Shown: positions 1 to 11,830, counted from the stretch's first letter. The stretch: 64,000 bases of DNA from Schistocephalus solidus (GCA_017591395.1 WEDG01001477.1:30191-94190); one strand, 5' to 3'. Notes: a model not told the origin generated them from the letters alone. Numbers and translations: made by a program.

Positions 1-12
1 CCTGTTCTCCAG

Positions 13-317
13 TTGTGAGTAAGAGTGGTTCCAGTCGTCGAAAACCCTCAAAATCGCACTTGATTCAATTCAAGCCAAAAGAGGAGGAGACGGTATTTAC
101 GCAGGGATTGGAGGTACACGAAGCGAAACGGCCACGCCTATCCTCCACGTCTCACGAAGACGAAGAGCTGGAGGGTCCCGGTGATGAACGGACTACCGCA
201 ACCGCCACCGCTCCGCTCTCTCTTCTCTCGTGCACAGACGAGGACATGAGTGAACTTGCCTTCGGTAGCGACTGTGAAGAGAGCAGAATGGTAAAGAAGA
301 TGGTTCCCTGTGACTAG
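13..317 (+). CDS. 3'-terminal exon of an unidentified host gene (partial)
   Basis: Open frame entering from the left edge and ending at TAG 315-317. The bases before it (cctgttctccag, 1-12) look like a polypyrimidine tract plus AG splice acceptor, so this is read as the last coding exon rather than a gene starting at the GTG at 15. About 100 residues are visible. They are hydrophilic and low in complexity, with a basic stretch (SSRRKPSKSH), a possible nuclear localisation signal (EAKRPR), then acidic Asp/Glu-rich and Thr/Ala-rich parts, which suggests a disordered nuclear protein tail. No domain was recognised, so no function is given. The base composition and the lack of frame damage set it apart from the repeats that follow. 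Confidence 0.55.
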
Positions 318-2979
318 ATGCCGCCACTATTCTGCCTCTGCTCTGTTGTCCTTGTTTACCTTGTTCCTTCTCTCATGACCGATACCGATGTGTATGCCTG
401 TGGTTGTGTGTGCTTGTACGCCACACTGTGTTTTGGCTAACATGCAATCACGTGTCTCGCCTCTAGGCGCGCACTCCTACCGCTGCTTCCTCCACCCTGA
501 ATCAAGATCCTCATCGTGCCCCCCCACTCACTCATGTGTGAAAGCACAAACCAAACGCACATTTACCTAGGCTTATTCTCCTTTTCTGTCACCTCCCTAC
601 ATGTGCTCTCATTTGTATGGACAAGCGTATGCGTAAGTATGCGTGTAGGTTTTGTATCCAAAGTTTTTGCATTTGGTATCTCCAGCAGACGATCCACACT
701 TTCCAATACCCTATTCACGTTTCGTCGCCCTTCGCCTTTTTATTTTGTAAATTTCCGTCCTCCTTTCTAGTCTGAGTAAGTCGAATTTCAGGTGTTTGTA
801 AAGAATCAACAGACTGGATCCCCATTCTCACCCTTTTTGCTCCGCTCTATTGTTCTCTCAAGGGCATCCCGTGCAGTTACGCTGATGCGAAAAATGTGTT
901 CTTTCCCTCTCCGTTTGTTTCATCCTTTCCTAACAATTACTCCATTTCCTCTATCAGGTGCGTTTGTTTTTACGTTAATGCGTTGTTTTATTCAACCTTT
1001 GTATGCCCCCTCAAATCTAACATCCTCGCCTCTCCTCTCGGTCTGGCTGTCCTCGCTCGCAACCTGCTCGTGGGGCCGCTCCTCCGCGCGAGCGTACGCG
1101 TACGCGCCCCCCACATTCCTCATGCTCTCCCGCGCGGTACCAAAACGCCTCACAATTTCTTATTCGCTATTCACCAGCAACATGCAATATCCCAAAGTCT
1201 GTTTTCGCACATCCCTCCCGCACTTGCACATATTACTGACTTACAGTAAAGTGTTCTTTGTTAACCACCCCTTTATCGCACCTCGTAAGGTGATCATTGT
1301 CACCTAGAGTGTGCACGGCTCCTCCGTGTCTTCTCTGCTTTCTGGGTATCTTCGCATAGGCATTCCCGTTTGATCTACTGTAGGCTTTGTGCACCCATGG
1401 TTTCATATAGTACAGTTATCGTCAACTTTACCCAGTGAATAGTCTTATTTATATTCGTGTTATTGGCGCTGGGAGCTGTCTATTGAGGAGCTCGAGTCGG
1501 TTTTAAACTAAATTTGAAGGAAGTAGACCGGATTCCATGCCTTTATTTCCGGTGGAGACCTTGCTGACCACCAGAATCCTTGAAGTATCAGTTCGACTCA
1601 GTGAAGGACGGGGCTTATGACATCTTGGTCCGCTTCACAGTGGTTCCTACAGGTTAAGCCAAAATTGTTTTCTTGTATGTTTAAAGGTCGCATGCGAACA
1701 TACCTCGGGTAATGTCTGACCACATGCTGCCCTGGTGAGGTCTGCGCTAATTAGCGCTGTTTCGTCGAGAATCATCCCGTTTGGCTCGAAGAAACGGGTA
1801 TGGAACCAGCATACCGTGAATGCTACTCCCGGTTTAGTTGTGGCTGCGTTCTGCTCTAACGGTGATTGCTTCCTGCTGGGCAGTGGGGCTACACCTTCGG
1901 AAACGTGCACTGCTTGTTGTTATTGTCATTATGCTCTAGTCTAGGCCCTACGAATTCTCGAGCTTACCTTCTTTAGTTTCGCTGGCGGTCGACGACTATC
2001 AGCCTGCGCTTTACTCAAATATCACTGCGTTTGCCCTGCATTCAGTCGACGTTACCCGACAAGGACACAGCATATATGGAAAATTTTTGGAACTGGATAG
2101 TTTCGTACAGTTAACAGCAGGTCTTCTGACGTTATGCCCAGATTTGATAGTCCCTCTTACCGTCAGCTACATACTAGTCGACAGACGTGGCTTTCTTGAC
2201 GAATGTTTACCTTTCTAACCGACGTTAGCCTTGCGCTGTTATAGGTGCAAAACCTGTTCGATCACTGTAATGTGGGCTGGAAAGCCGCCCCGATAGTTTA
2301 GAAAACACGCCAACGTTTCCCACCTTGGATATTGCTACATTAATAAATGCAGCGATCCAGTGTATACCTCAACTGTGGAATGTGCTTTACGTAGGTACGG
2401 CGCTGGAAAGGTCGTTTACGTTCCCGCTGTTACTGGGCCATAGTGTTAACTGTCTAGGGTTTCTTCGTGTTTAGGATGGTTCTCTCAGTCAAGAATGGCC
2501 AGAGAACAAAGACGTTTGGGTGGCTGTGCTTCGGCCCACAGCCACGACATTTCCCCTTGACACGCAACCAGATCATAAGGACTTTCAATCACTCCCTTAT
2601 GAAATGAGCAGACTTCTCGTAATGAACTGGAATGACTTCGTGAGCTCAATACCTTACAAGTTATTGGTACCTTCGTATGTTTACCAAGTCGGTTTTTTTC
2701 AGCCACTGTGCAGGCTGCGACTCACAAACCTGGCTGAGTCGACGCTATGACGGACGGTAGTGAAGGCTGTTCATGAGGAAACAGAGGAAATCCGTTGTTA
2801 GTGAGCGGCTGCTCGTCGTATTTCTGCGTGAGATTGGTAACTGTCGCTTTAGGTCATTTTGCTTTGCACCAAGCACACATTGGATGCTCCAGCACCTTTG
2901 TCCGATCTGTAGTGCTGCGACCATCGGTAACGAATGCCCCACTCCCACTGTTGTGCCCATTCCTCGCATCAGGATAAAC
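318..2979. other. Noncoding sequence after the host exon, probable 3' UTR grading into intergenic DNA
   Basis: From about 318 to 1300 the plus strand is strongly C/T-rich, as expected for a long untranslated tail of the upstream exon. No AATAAA was noticed there; one occurs near 2341. Short open frames in this stretch have no recognisable protein features. From about 1400 to 2979 I see neither coding sequence nor a repeat shared with the rest of the window. Confidence 0.4.
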
Positions 2980-3195
2980 TAACCGGCTCTGACAGTGGCT
3001 GCAGCCTGGGAATGGGATCAGAGGGAGCCGTTGCATTTTCCCCACTGTAAGCAATCTGACGCGCTTGAAGTTATCACAGTGCCCTAGGAGCCCTGATTTG
3101 GAAGGTTACCAACTGACGGGATAATTCAAACCGCACTGTCAGCCCAATGTGCGTTTGTGTGGAATCACCGACTGGCGGACTGAGGGTCAGTTTAC
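2980..3195 (+). repeat. Diverged fragment of repeat family R
   Basis: The core of the R monomer is recognisable: caatctgacgcgcttgaa near 3048, ggaaggttaccaactgacgg near 3100 and gactggcggactgag near 3170. It carries many substitutions relative to the young copies at 9-12 kb. It is an isolated piece with no Z element beside it. Confidence 0.6.
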
Positions 3196-5268
3196 TTGAA
3201 ATTCAATAAAGGATGCTTAAAATTTCGGTGATAACATCAAAATAAAGACATGCCTCCATATACCGTCACAGAATGACCATGTGCCTTCCTCGTCTATTGA
3301 CCTTCAAACAGTTATTTGGTGCCTTCGAGACAGCAGAGTGGCAAGTCAGGAAAGACTTTTACTAACGGTTTTCAAGGCCTGTTCAAATGCTATGTTGGAT
3401 ATGTCCATCACGATATTTCAGTCAATGTGTCTTTTCCCCTCTTTTGGAAAATAAGGTACAAAATTTCCAGTTTGAATGGGAAGGTAGGTACCCCATGAAA
3501 TATAATTTGGAGTCAAATGTTTTTTGAGAAAAATAAATTTTTGACGCCTTTTGGAACCAGTCACCACCTCGAACAACTCAACTAAGCCAGCCTAGATGTC
3601 GTAAACCCTGTCCTTTACTTTGCCAAATGTTGCTGATAGAAGTGAACAGGCGATTTCTAGGAAGCAGTTCAGGTGAAGAAGAGACGATCACTGGAATAGG
3701 GCGTTTATTGGCCGGACCTTTCGTAATCTCTGTCCAGAGAGAATCCAAAACGTCCGGCCAATAAAAACCATGTTCCAGTGATCGCTTCTTCTTATATGCC
3801 AAATGTTATTTGTTTTATTGCCTTCGACTTATACATGTTCGTGAGTATCTCCTAAATCTCATTCTCTCCGTCAGGGAAGCTAGATCAGAGAAACACTACG
3901 GTAAATTCGGCTCTGGCGATCAGATACTTCATTGCTAGTCGTAGCACAAAGCAGTGGTTTTGGCCGAATGCGATTTTGCGTTTCATTGATTTTGCTTCAG
4001 CCTATGACGCAGTCGACATAATTACTAACTCGAAGGCTAATGGAGCTGGCTGTATGACCTGAGACCTCGAAATGGATTACAGTGACGCAAGTGAGTCATT
4101 CGCTGTCAACTGTGTGTTCCAACAATGCAATATCTTTCTTTAACTACTTGATAAGTTGATTTCGGACCATGACAATGGAGAACCCTCGTAGGGCAAAATT
4201 TTAGCGTTATGTACCTTGGCTGTGCCGTCGACACCGCCCTCAGCTGCAAAATTCTAGCCTGTCCAAATTCCAGCTTTGAAGCTAATGCTTAAATTTTGCG
4301 CTTTATCACGAAAAGTGCCTATCCCCCTGCTAAATATTGTAAGACAATGGGTCACAAATTCTTTGTCAACCTCGTCTCTCCTTACTAACAGCCGTCCATT
4401 GTCAGAAGAAATAGATCGTCTTGTGTAACTTTCGTACAGATAGTTCTGAAGGCGTTGTAAGTGTTCGAGTCCTCACAGTGGACCTCGACGGTCGATACTG
4501 ATTCCGTCATAAGTGACTACGATCAACACCGTTCGTCTCTAATGCTGAGATTTGATTTCTCTGCACTACTGCCCCAAGGAACATGTGTGTCCCGACAGCT
4601 CGTGCATCCCGAGGGTGGACTGAGACTTAGGCTAACGGACTCTCGTCTCGAAAATTGAATCTCATGCTCCCTTTCTTGTTACCCTATCGGATATGCCTGA
4701 CACTGCTATCTTCGGTGACATGACTTCCCCGCACATGAGTCATGACTGCAACAGGGTACTACGCGTCACCCTTGGTGAAATTCTGAGGTCGTGCGTGGGC
4801 ACGGATCGACAAGTTTTGAGCTATTGCACCCAAGCCTACCTCCGTTAGTCTAGATAGGCTCTTGCCATCGGCGCCTGCGTAGGAAGGTGGAAGAGTGCAA
4901 TAGATGCTGTACAAAGCTGCCTCATACGGAACTAATTCATGGGCAATCGCCGATGCAACCACAACTCCTTGGGATTTCGCTCACGATGGGCAAGCCCTCA
5001 GTCCAACAAACGGACACGCTCTGCTTGAAAAACTCATCCCAGATAAACAGACAACATTTGCATTGCATTACGGCAGCAGAAGTCGGGTTTCAGATGCCAG
5101 AGGCGTCTACGAATTCACCAGAAAATACGCGGTAAAACAAGTTAGTTAGCATATTCATCGTCCCTCACCCTGGCGAAGACCAGGACGCATCAGCTGGAGT
5201 AAAAAGCCATGGCACTAACCAGTAACGACAACTGAAGATAGTTTTAGCCATGGTTTTCTAGTCTTCAC
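3196..5268. other. No convincing gene; contains one inverted repeat
   Basis: Apart from the inverted repeat at 3675-3792, nothing firm is seen. A stretch near 3880-4330 gives short RT-like peptides (for example FASAYDAVD) broken by many stops, possibly a very old LINE, but this is too weak to call. The right edge is the 5'-truncation point of LINE Z1. Confidence 0.35.
3675..3792. repeat. Imperfect inverted repeat (arms about 42 bp, spacer about 34 bp)
   Basis: The left arm 3675-3717 (it contains gatcactggaat and tttattggccggac) is the near reverse complement of 3752-3793 (gtccggccaataaa, ttccagtgatc). Most positions pair. The arms could be termini of a short foldback or hairpin element. No coding content lies between them. 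Confidence 0.6.
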
Positions 5269-5950
5269 GAGGACCTGCACGCCTTGCTGGCGACTGTGCC
5301 GAAAGAGGACAAGTTAATTGTCCTTGGTGACTTCAATGCCCGCATCGGGACGGACACGCTGCCTGGCAGGGAGTGCTGGGTCCCACGGTCTCGGTAGCTG
5401 TAACGATACCGGCCTCCATCTTCTGCGCACGTGTGCGGAACACCGTCTCCTGCTGACCAACACCTTCTTCCGCCTTCCGACGCGGGAGAAGGCCACGTGG
5501 ATGCGCCCTCGGTCGCGGCTCTGGCATCTGCTGGACTATGTTCTCGTCCGGAGGCGAGATCGACTGGACGTGCTGGTAACCAAGGCGATTTGCGATGCCG
5601 ATGGTTGTACAGATCACCGCCTCGTCATCTCCCAGATGAGGCTCCGACTGCAAACCCGACGAAGACCCCAAGATAAGCGACCGACAGGTAAGTTAAATAC
5701 TCTTTTGTTAAATTTGCCTGCTCACTGTTTTGATTTCAGCAACCAAATAACCGATAAACTTGAGAACCTGCATGCTCCAGATAATAACGGCACCGTGGAA
5801 ACACGATGGTGCCAACTGCGAAATGTCATCCAGTTCACCGCCCTCGATGTCCTCGGACGCGCACGCCGTCGACACCAGGACTGGTTTGACGACAATGACG
5901 CCGACATCAGCAACGTACTCGCGGAGAAGAATGGACTACACAAAGCCTAA
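5269..5950 (+). pseudogene. Z1 endonuclease C-terminus and linker
   Basis: This segment encodes the second half of an APE-type endonuclease, which nicks target DNA to prime reverse transcription. The catalytic-loop motif [10 protein letters not shown] is visible at about 5320-5350, and TDHRLV, equivalent to the terminal SDH motif, near 5610. A small deletion near 5370 shifts the frame between them. The frame then runs through the linker to [15 protein letters not shown] residues and stops at TAA 5948-5950, directly followed by ATG. The linker includes a GTAAGT...TTTCAG stretch (5688-5739). Family similarity continues through it, so it is read as coding, not as an intron. Confidence 0.8.
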
Positions 5951-7704
5951 ATGGACCTTCGGACTGACGCCACCAAAGCAGCCTTCTTCAGATGTCGGTG
6001 CCTTGTAGGGCAACGGCTGCGGGAGATGCAGGATGCCTGGATGATCCGAAAGGCTGAGGAAATCCAGGGGTATGCGGACCGCAATGAAATGAAAAACTTT
6101 TTCAAAGCCATCAAGGCCATCTACGGCCCGTGTATCAAGGGGTCCGCACCGCTGCTCAGCTCTGATGGCACAACACTGCTGACAGAGAAATCGCAAATTC
6201 TGAAGCGCTGGGCCGAGCACTTTATAAATGTCCTTAATTGCTCATCAGCCATCTCCGATGCTGCCATTGACCGGCTCCCTCAAGTAGACACGAACAATGA
6301 CCTGGATCTGCCGCCTTCCCTACCAGAAACAATCCGGGCCCTGCAGCAGATTTCCAGCGGTAAAGCACCGGGATCCGACGCAATCCCACCGGAAGTCTAC
6401 AAGAACGGTGGGCCCCGGCTGATGGCAGAACTCACAACACTCTTCCAGGAGATGTGGCGCCAAGGACAAGTTCCTCAGGATTTCAAAGACGCGACCATCG
6501 TCCATCTCTACAAACGGAAGGGGAACCGGCAACTCTGTGATAATCACAGAGGCATCTCGTTGCTCAACATCGCCGGGAAGATATTCGCCCGTATCCTTCT
6601 CAATCGTCTTAACGGTCACCTAGAGCAGGGTCTGCTCCCGGAAAGCCAATGTGGTTTCCGCCGACACCGCGGTACAACCGATATGATCTTTGCCGCCCGC
6701 CAGCTACAAGAGAAGTGTCAGGAGATGCGAACTCACCTGTACACTACCTTCGTGGATCTAACGAAAGCCTTTGACACGGTGAATCGTGACGGACTGTGGA
6801 AAGTCATGCAGAAATTCGGCTGTCCTGAGCGGTTCACGCACATGGTGCGTCAGCTTCATGACGGGATGACGGCGCGCGTCACTGACAACGGGACGGTATC
6901 CGAAGCATTCGCAGTGACCAACGGAGTGAAGCAGGGCTGCGTACTGGCCCCACCCTCTTCAGTCTCATGTTCTCGGCTATGCTGATCGACGCCTACCGTG
7001 ATGAGCAGCCTGGTATCCGCATCGCCTACAGAACTGACAGGCACCTTCTCAAAAGTCGTCGTATGCAGGCTCCAACGCGCGTGTCTACGACTACAGTCCA
7101 TGACTTGCTCTTCGCGGACGACTGCGCCCTTAACACCGTGACGGAGGAGGACATACAAAGGAGCATGGACCTCTTCGCCGAAGGCTGCGCCGATTTTGGA
7201 TTTACAATCAGTACAGCCAAAACGGTTGTCATGCACCAGTCGCCACCCAGCGCTGAATACAATGCTTCTCGAATCAATGTCAACGGTACTCAACTCAAAA
7301 ACGTGGAAACCTTCGCTTATCTAGGAAGCACGATATCGCGCAACACGAGAATCGATGACGAGGTTGCCCAACGGACCTCCAAAGCTAGTCAGGCCTTCGG
7401 CCGGCCGCAGGCCTCCGTGTGGAATCGCCACGGTATTCACCTGAACACCAAACTGAAGATGTACAAGGCCGTCGTCTTGACGACACTCCTTTACGGGGCG
7501 GAGAGCTGGACCCTCTCCTCGAACCAAGCCAGGAAGCTGAATCACTTTCATCTCAGCTGCCTCCGCAGAATACTGAAGCTGAGATGGCAAGACAGGATCC
7601 CGGACACGGAAGTCCTGGAGCGGACCGGAATCCTCAGCATCCATGCCATGCTGAGGCAAGTGCAACTGCGATGGAGCGGCCACCTGGTAAGAATGGACGA
7701 CTAG
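5951..7704 (+). pseudogene. Z1 reverse transcriptase
   Basis: The RT domain begins with a linker (DLRTDATKAAFFRC), continues through KAPGSDAIPPEVY (near 6360), RGISLLNIAGK (near 6550), [12 protein letters not shown] (near 6750, catalytic Asp) and GVKQGC (near 6925), and reaches the FADD catalytic motif at 7111-7122. The RTE-like C-terminal region follows ([23 protein letters not shown]). A one-base loss near 6950 shifts the frame, so two open segments (5951-6985 and 6967-7704) cover the domain. TAG at 7702 replaces a Glu codon seen in Z2. The enzyme would copy the LINE RNA at the nicked target. Confidence 0.88.
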
Positions 7705-8790
7705 CAACTACACAAACGACTTTCTACGGAGATGTCGCTACGGGTTGTCGACGGCAGGGAGGTCCAAAATGACGCTACAAGGACACTTTTAAGAAATCGC
7801 TGAAGCAACTGCAAATCAACTCGGCGACCTGGGAGGACCTCGCCCAGGATAGACCGGCATGGAGAAGATCAGTGAAGACTGTTTCAGCAATCTATGAGGC
7901 CAACCGGATCGCCGCTGCCAAGGCCAAAAGAGCGGCACGAAAGTCACCAGTGCCCCGGACCAACACCGCCAATGCCCAGGCCCTGCCAACATGCCCGCGC
8001 TGTCAACGCATCTTCCGCGTGCGAATCAGCCTGGTTGGACATCTTCGTACGCAATGCACCAACAATCCGACAATTCCAATTCCTACGTCAAATTCTGCAA
8101 ACCCTCCTTCTGACTCTCCCACCCTCACTCCTGGCATCAATTCCATTACTCCCACCATCATAGAGACCACATCCATCTACTCATCTCCTGCTACCCCCTC
8201 CACCGCAACCACCACCGCCTTCGTCTTCACTACCACCACCACCATCAGCGACAGGGAATCTCTCCTAAGCTGTACTCAATGCGACCGCACATTCACCTCA
8301 CGCATCGGCCTGGTCGGTCACTTGCGAATACATCGTACAGAGACCGGTGAGCCAGTGCCTTGAGCCTCATCACACAGCAGAGATCGTTGCCTCCACTGCC
8401 CTCAATGTCCTCGCGCATTCACTCATCGCATGGGTCTATTCGGTCACATGCGCATCCATGACAGCGGAATTCACCACAATGCCGACAACACCGATACACC
8501 ATGCACATCCTCCGCTCCTGCCATTTTTAGCGCCCCTGCCACCCCCACTACCATGAATGACATAGCCCCTTAGCCTCTACCGATTTCTCCTGCCCACACT
8601 GCGCCCGCAACTTCAACTCACGCATCGGCCTGGTCGGTCACCTGCGAATCCATCGCACGGAGGCTGGTGAACCAGTGCCTGGGGCTCCGACATACAGTCG
8701 ACGCGCCCGCCTTCACTGCCCTCACTGCTCCCGCACATTTACACACCGCATGGGCCTATTAGGACGCATGCACCTCCACGACAACCTCCG
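7705..8790 (+). pseudogene. Z1 C-terminal C2H2 zinc-finger array
   Basis: After the RT tail (SLKQLQINSATWEDL) come five fingers. Their first Cys codons lie near 7992 (CPRCQRIF, ending HLRTQC), 8271 (CTQCDRTF), 8397 (CPQCPRAF), 8591 (CPHCARNF) and 8717 (CPHCSRTF). They alternate between two types, [11 protein letters not shown] and HRMGLLGHMRLH, separated by an EPVPGAPTYSRRARLH-like linker. Low-complexity Ser/Thr/Pro linkers separate the pairs. TGA at 8361 replaces a Gly codon and there is one frame change before finger 4. In finger 5 the first ligand His is Arg. A role in target-DNA or RNA binding is inferred by analogy with the zinc fingers of site-specific LINEs. Confidence 0.85.
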
Positions 8791-8799
8791 GTAAACCAC

Positions 8800-10352
8800 C
8801 GGAGGCTAAGCTACATCAGCGCACACTACCTACACCAATACATCGACAACGCCCTCACAATCACCATTTACCAGAGTATATCACGGTTTCCTAGAAACCG
8901 TGGCTGGGAATTCTGCCAATCTGACGCTTCCACCAGACCACGCCGTCGGCTCAGTGTATGTGCTGTGTGTGTCGAGTGGCTGACCAGTGGACTGGGAGTC
9001 AGACGGCGATGGCTGCTCCATATCCCCTGAGTTTGTGAATCCTGGTGTGTGCGTTATGGGGGCCAGGTCGTGCTGTGGCGCGCGAAGACGGGTACGCCGA
9101 TCCGTCAGTTAATGCGCCCACTCCCACATCAGGCAACTGACCGGCTCGGACAGTGTCTGATGGTGGGGGCTGGGGAGAGAGTGAGGTCGACAGCTCAGCG
9201 CATGTTCCTCACTATAAACAATCTGACGCGCTTAAAACTATCACGGTGCGCTACAAGCCGTGGCTTGGAAGGTTGCCAACAAACGGGATAACTCGGACCG
9301 CGTGGTCAGCCCAATGTGTATTTTGTGTTGAGTGGCTGACTGGCGGACTGAGAGTCAGGCTGCAAATGGCTCCTTCTTAATGTGGTCTTTATGGCACTCC
9401 CACTCTGTGGGATCCGAGCTAGGTGTGGTGGTACGCCCAGGGCGGCTCCGGCCGCGCCAGCCACCTGCGACCTCTCTCATCTCCGGTCTTCTTGCCTGTG
9501 TCGTGAGACCGGGCTCAGGTGGGGAGGAGAAGAGTGTGCGGTAACGTTAACTGCCGCGGTTGGAAGGTTGCCAACTGACAATTACACTCAGACCTCGCAG
9601 TTAGTCCAATGTGTGTTGTGTGGAGTGGCTGACTGGTGGTCTGAGAGTCAGGCTGCGATGGCTCCTTCTTAACGTGACCTCTGGCTATCTCACACATGTG
9701 AGATGTAAGCCTTTCAACCCCTGTTGTGTGAAATCCTGGTGCTTGTGTTTTGGGGGCCAGGTCGTGTACGTAGTACACGTAGACGAGGTCACCAGCAGCT
9801 GCGCCCGCTTCCGCATCAGACAACTGACCGGCTCGGACAGTGGTCTGATTGTGGGGGTGGGGGAGAGAGAGTGAAGTTGACAGCTCAGCACATTTCCTCA
9901 CTATAAACAATCGGACGCGCTCGAAACTAGCAAAGTGCGCTAAATGCCGTGGCTTGGAAGGTTGCCAACTGACGGGAACACTTGGACCGCGTGGTCAGCC
10001 CAATGTGTGTTTTGTGTGGATTGGCCGACTGGCGGACTGAGAGTCAGGCTGCAATGGCTCCTTCTTAATGTGGCCTTTATGGCACTCCCACTCCGTGGGA
10101 TCCGAGCAAGGTGTGGTGGCACGCCCAGGGGCGGCTCCGGCCGCGCCAGCCACCTGCGTCCTCTCCCGCTTCCGGTCTTCTTGACTCTGTCTTGACACCG
10201 GGCTCAGGTTGGGGAGGAGGAGAGAGTGCGGTAGATGCAGCGCAAGTCTACTATCACTTTAAACTTAATCACGCGCAAGTCGCCGTCCCTGCTCCACCTT
10301 CCCATGGAGCATACGGTGGACATCGTCGGACTACGACGGTCGAACTGTCATG
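8800..10352 (+). repeat. Repeat R2: multi-monomer copy of family R
   Basis: This begins in the tract after the Z1 stop (caatacatcgacaacgcc) and ends at cggtcgaactgtca near 10,351. It contains at least four variants of a block starting ccgtggcttggaaggttgcc and including cggactgagagtcaggctgc (near 8900, 9270, 9560 and 9950). R2 is therefore longer than the roughly 0.8-kb form at 31.4 kb, by local duplication of 350-430-bp monomers. The many short open frames are coincidental. R carries no protein-coding signal that I recognise. Confidence 0.8.
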
Positions 10353-10379
10353 AGTCTTCACAACTATCTTTGTATGTTA

Positions 10380-10797
10380 TCCGGCGCGCAAAGCAGCATT
10401 GATAAGAAAAATATACGAAGCTATGTGAGAGCACTTTTCACGCGGATCCAGACTCATTAAAGAAACCCGGAATAAAAAGAAGGTGAAGTTCGCTGCTTCG
10501 CGGCCGATTTATATGAAAATGCTATCTGTAGGATTTCGTAAGCCGATGTCTGTGTTCGCCTCCGGAGGACCAAATCGGAAACAGCTCCTAAGGTACGACT
10601 TGCTCTGCCATGCATCAAATACGTGTTAGAAGATACCGACCACATTGCTGTGGGCCTAGGTGTCGGAATTGTAAACCGGTGCAAAGCTACCATGCGCAGG
10701 AGAGCCACGAAAATGAAGAATCGATTAAATCCCAGTGAGCAGTCGCGTGTAGTGTATCATATTCCATGCTTAAACTATCTTTGCAATTACACATGTA
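10380..10797 (+). pseudogene. Penelope-like retroelement fragment (RT to endonuclease linker)
   Basis: The frame at 10,587-10,797 reads LALPCIKYVLED, then GVGIVNRCKATMRR, then SRVVYHIPC. This matches the conserved Penelope-like order (LPYIK..., LR...KD, SGVVYxIPC) just before the GIY-YIG endonuclease. The endonuclease itself and most of the RT are absent. The bases from 10,380 to 10,586 have similar codon texture but shifted frames. The fragment lies between R2 (+) and R3 (-), whose right ends face it on both sides. Confidence 0.6.
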
Positions 10798-11629
10798 AGA
10801 TGACAGTTCGACCGTCGATTAAGACGAAGTCTACCGTATGATTCAAGGAAGGGTGGTGCAGGGACGGTGACTGGCGCGTGAATTAGTTTTAAATGATAGT
10901 AGACTTGCGTTGCATCTACCGCACTCTCTCCTCCTACCCCACATATGTCCGGTGTCAAGACAGAGTCAAGAAGACCGGAGATGGGAGAGGGTGCATGTAG
11001 ATGGCGTGGCCGGAGCCGCCCCTGGGTTTACCACCACACCTGGCTCGGATCCCACGGAGTGGGAGTGCCATAAAGGCCACATTAAGAAGGAGCCATTGCA
11101 GCCTGACTCTCAGTCCGCCAGTCGGCCAATCCACACAAAACACACATTGGGCTGACCACGCGGTCCGAGTGTTCCCGTCAGTTGGCAACCTTCCAAGCCA
11201 CGGCATTTAGCGCACCGTGCTAGTTTCGAGCGCGTCCGATTGTTTATAGTGAGGAAATGCGCTGAGCTGTCAACTTCACTCTCTCCCCTGCCCCCACAAT
11301 CAGATCACCATCCGAGTTAGTCAGTTGTCTGACGTGGGAGTGGGCGCATTGGCTGACGAGTCGGCGTACCCGTCTCCGCGCGCCACAGCACGACCTGGCC
11401 CCATAACGCACACACCGGGAATTTACTTACTCAGGGGATATGGAGGAGCCATCAACGTCTGACTCCCAGTCCACTGGTCAGCCACTCGACACACAACACA
11501 TAAACTGGGCCGACGGCGTGGTCTGGTGTAAGCGTCAGATTGGCAGTCTTCCAAGCCACGGTTTCTAGGAAACCATGATTTTATCAGGTGCAGTATGATG
11601 ATTGTGAGGGTGCTGTCTTTGTATTAGTG
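10798..11629 (-). repeat. Repeat R3: inverted copy of family R
   Basis: Read on the minus strand, this runs from cactaatacaaagacagcac (near 11,629) through tttcctagaaaccgtggc (near 11,570) and ggatccgagccaggtgtggt (near 11,040) to cggtcgaactgtcat (near 10,803). This gives a complete R unit of about 0.83 kb with both ends defined. It forms a large inverted repeat with R2 around the Penelope-like fragment. Its outer end abuts a Z zinc-finger remnant. Confidence 0.85.
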
Positions 11630-11830
11630 GCCTGGTCGGTCACCTGCGAATCCATCGCATGGAGGCTGGTGAACCAGTGCCTGGGGCTCCGACATACAGT
11701 CGACGTGCCCGCCTTCACTGCCCTAACTGCTTTCGCACATTTACACACCGCATGGGCCTATTAGGACACATGCGCCTCCATGACAACCTCCGGTAAAACC
11801 ACCGTAGGCTAACCTACATCAGCGCACACT
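11630..11830 (+). pseudogene. Z zinc-finger tail remnant
   Basis: This holds only the last two fingers of a Z element: GLVGHLRIHR, the EAGEPVPGAPTYSRRARLH linker, and CPNCFRTFTHRMGLLGHMRLH, then the stop and short 3' UTR. It is nearly identical to the Z1 tail at 8620-8870. The finger frame is open here and the His ligand lost in Z1 is present. Everything 5' is missing at the R3 junction. Confidence 0.8.

Larger units (their letters stand above)
5269..8870 (+). mobile_element. LINE Z1: RTE-like non-LTR retrotransposon with C-terminal C2H2 fingers, 5'-truncated
   Basis: The element starts inside the EN domain. Its first bases (acgaggacctgcacgcc) match Z2 at about 28,194, so the 5' UTR and EN N-terminus are missing, as is usual after incomplete target-primed reverse transcription. 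The order is EN C-terminus, linker, RT, RTE-type C-terminal region, then five C2H2 fingers and a short 3' UTR. It is very similar to Z2 over the shared region. It is broken by a frameshift near 5370, TAA 5948, a frameshift near 6950, TAG 7702 with an adjoining frameshift, TGA 8361 and a frame change before 8590, so it is not autonomous. Repeat R2 follows directly. Confidence 0.9.

Noticed and set aside
388..1307. Open frames after the host exon (for example 792-1307)
   Set aside because: They lie in C/T-rich sequence, overlap in several frames and have no protein features; they fit an untranslated region better.
3880..4640. RT-like peptides (FASAYDAVD, SESFAVNC) suggesting another old LINE
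   Set aside because: Order and spacing fit a LINE only loosely, with many stops and no catalytic motif found; a profile search would be needed to support it.
5688..5739. Intron-like GTAAGT...TTTCAG inside Z1, also in Z2 at 28,614-28,664
   Set aside because: Removing it puts TAA in frame four codons on (gca acc aaa taa), while reading through it keeps the frame open in Z1. The Z2 copy differs by a one-base T loss, typical of a pseudogene indel.
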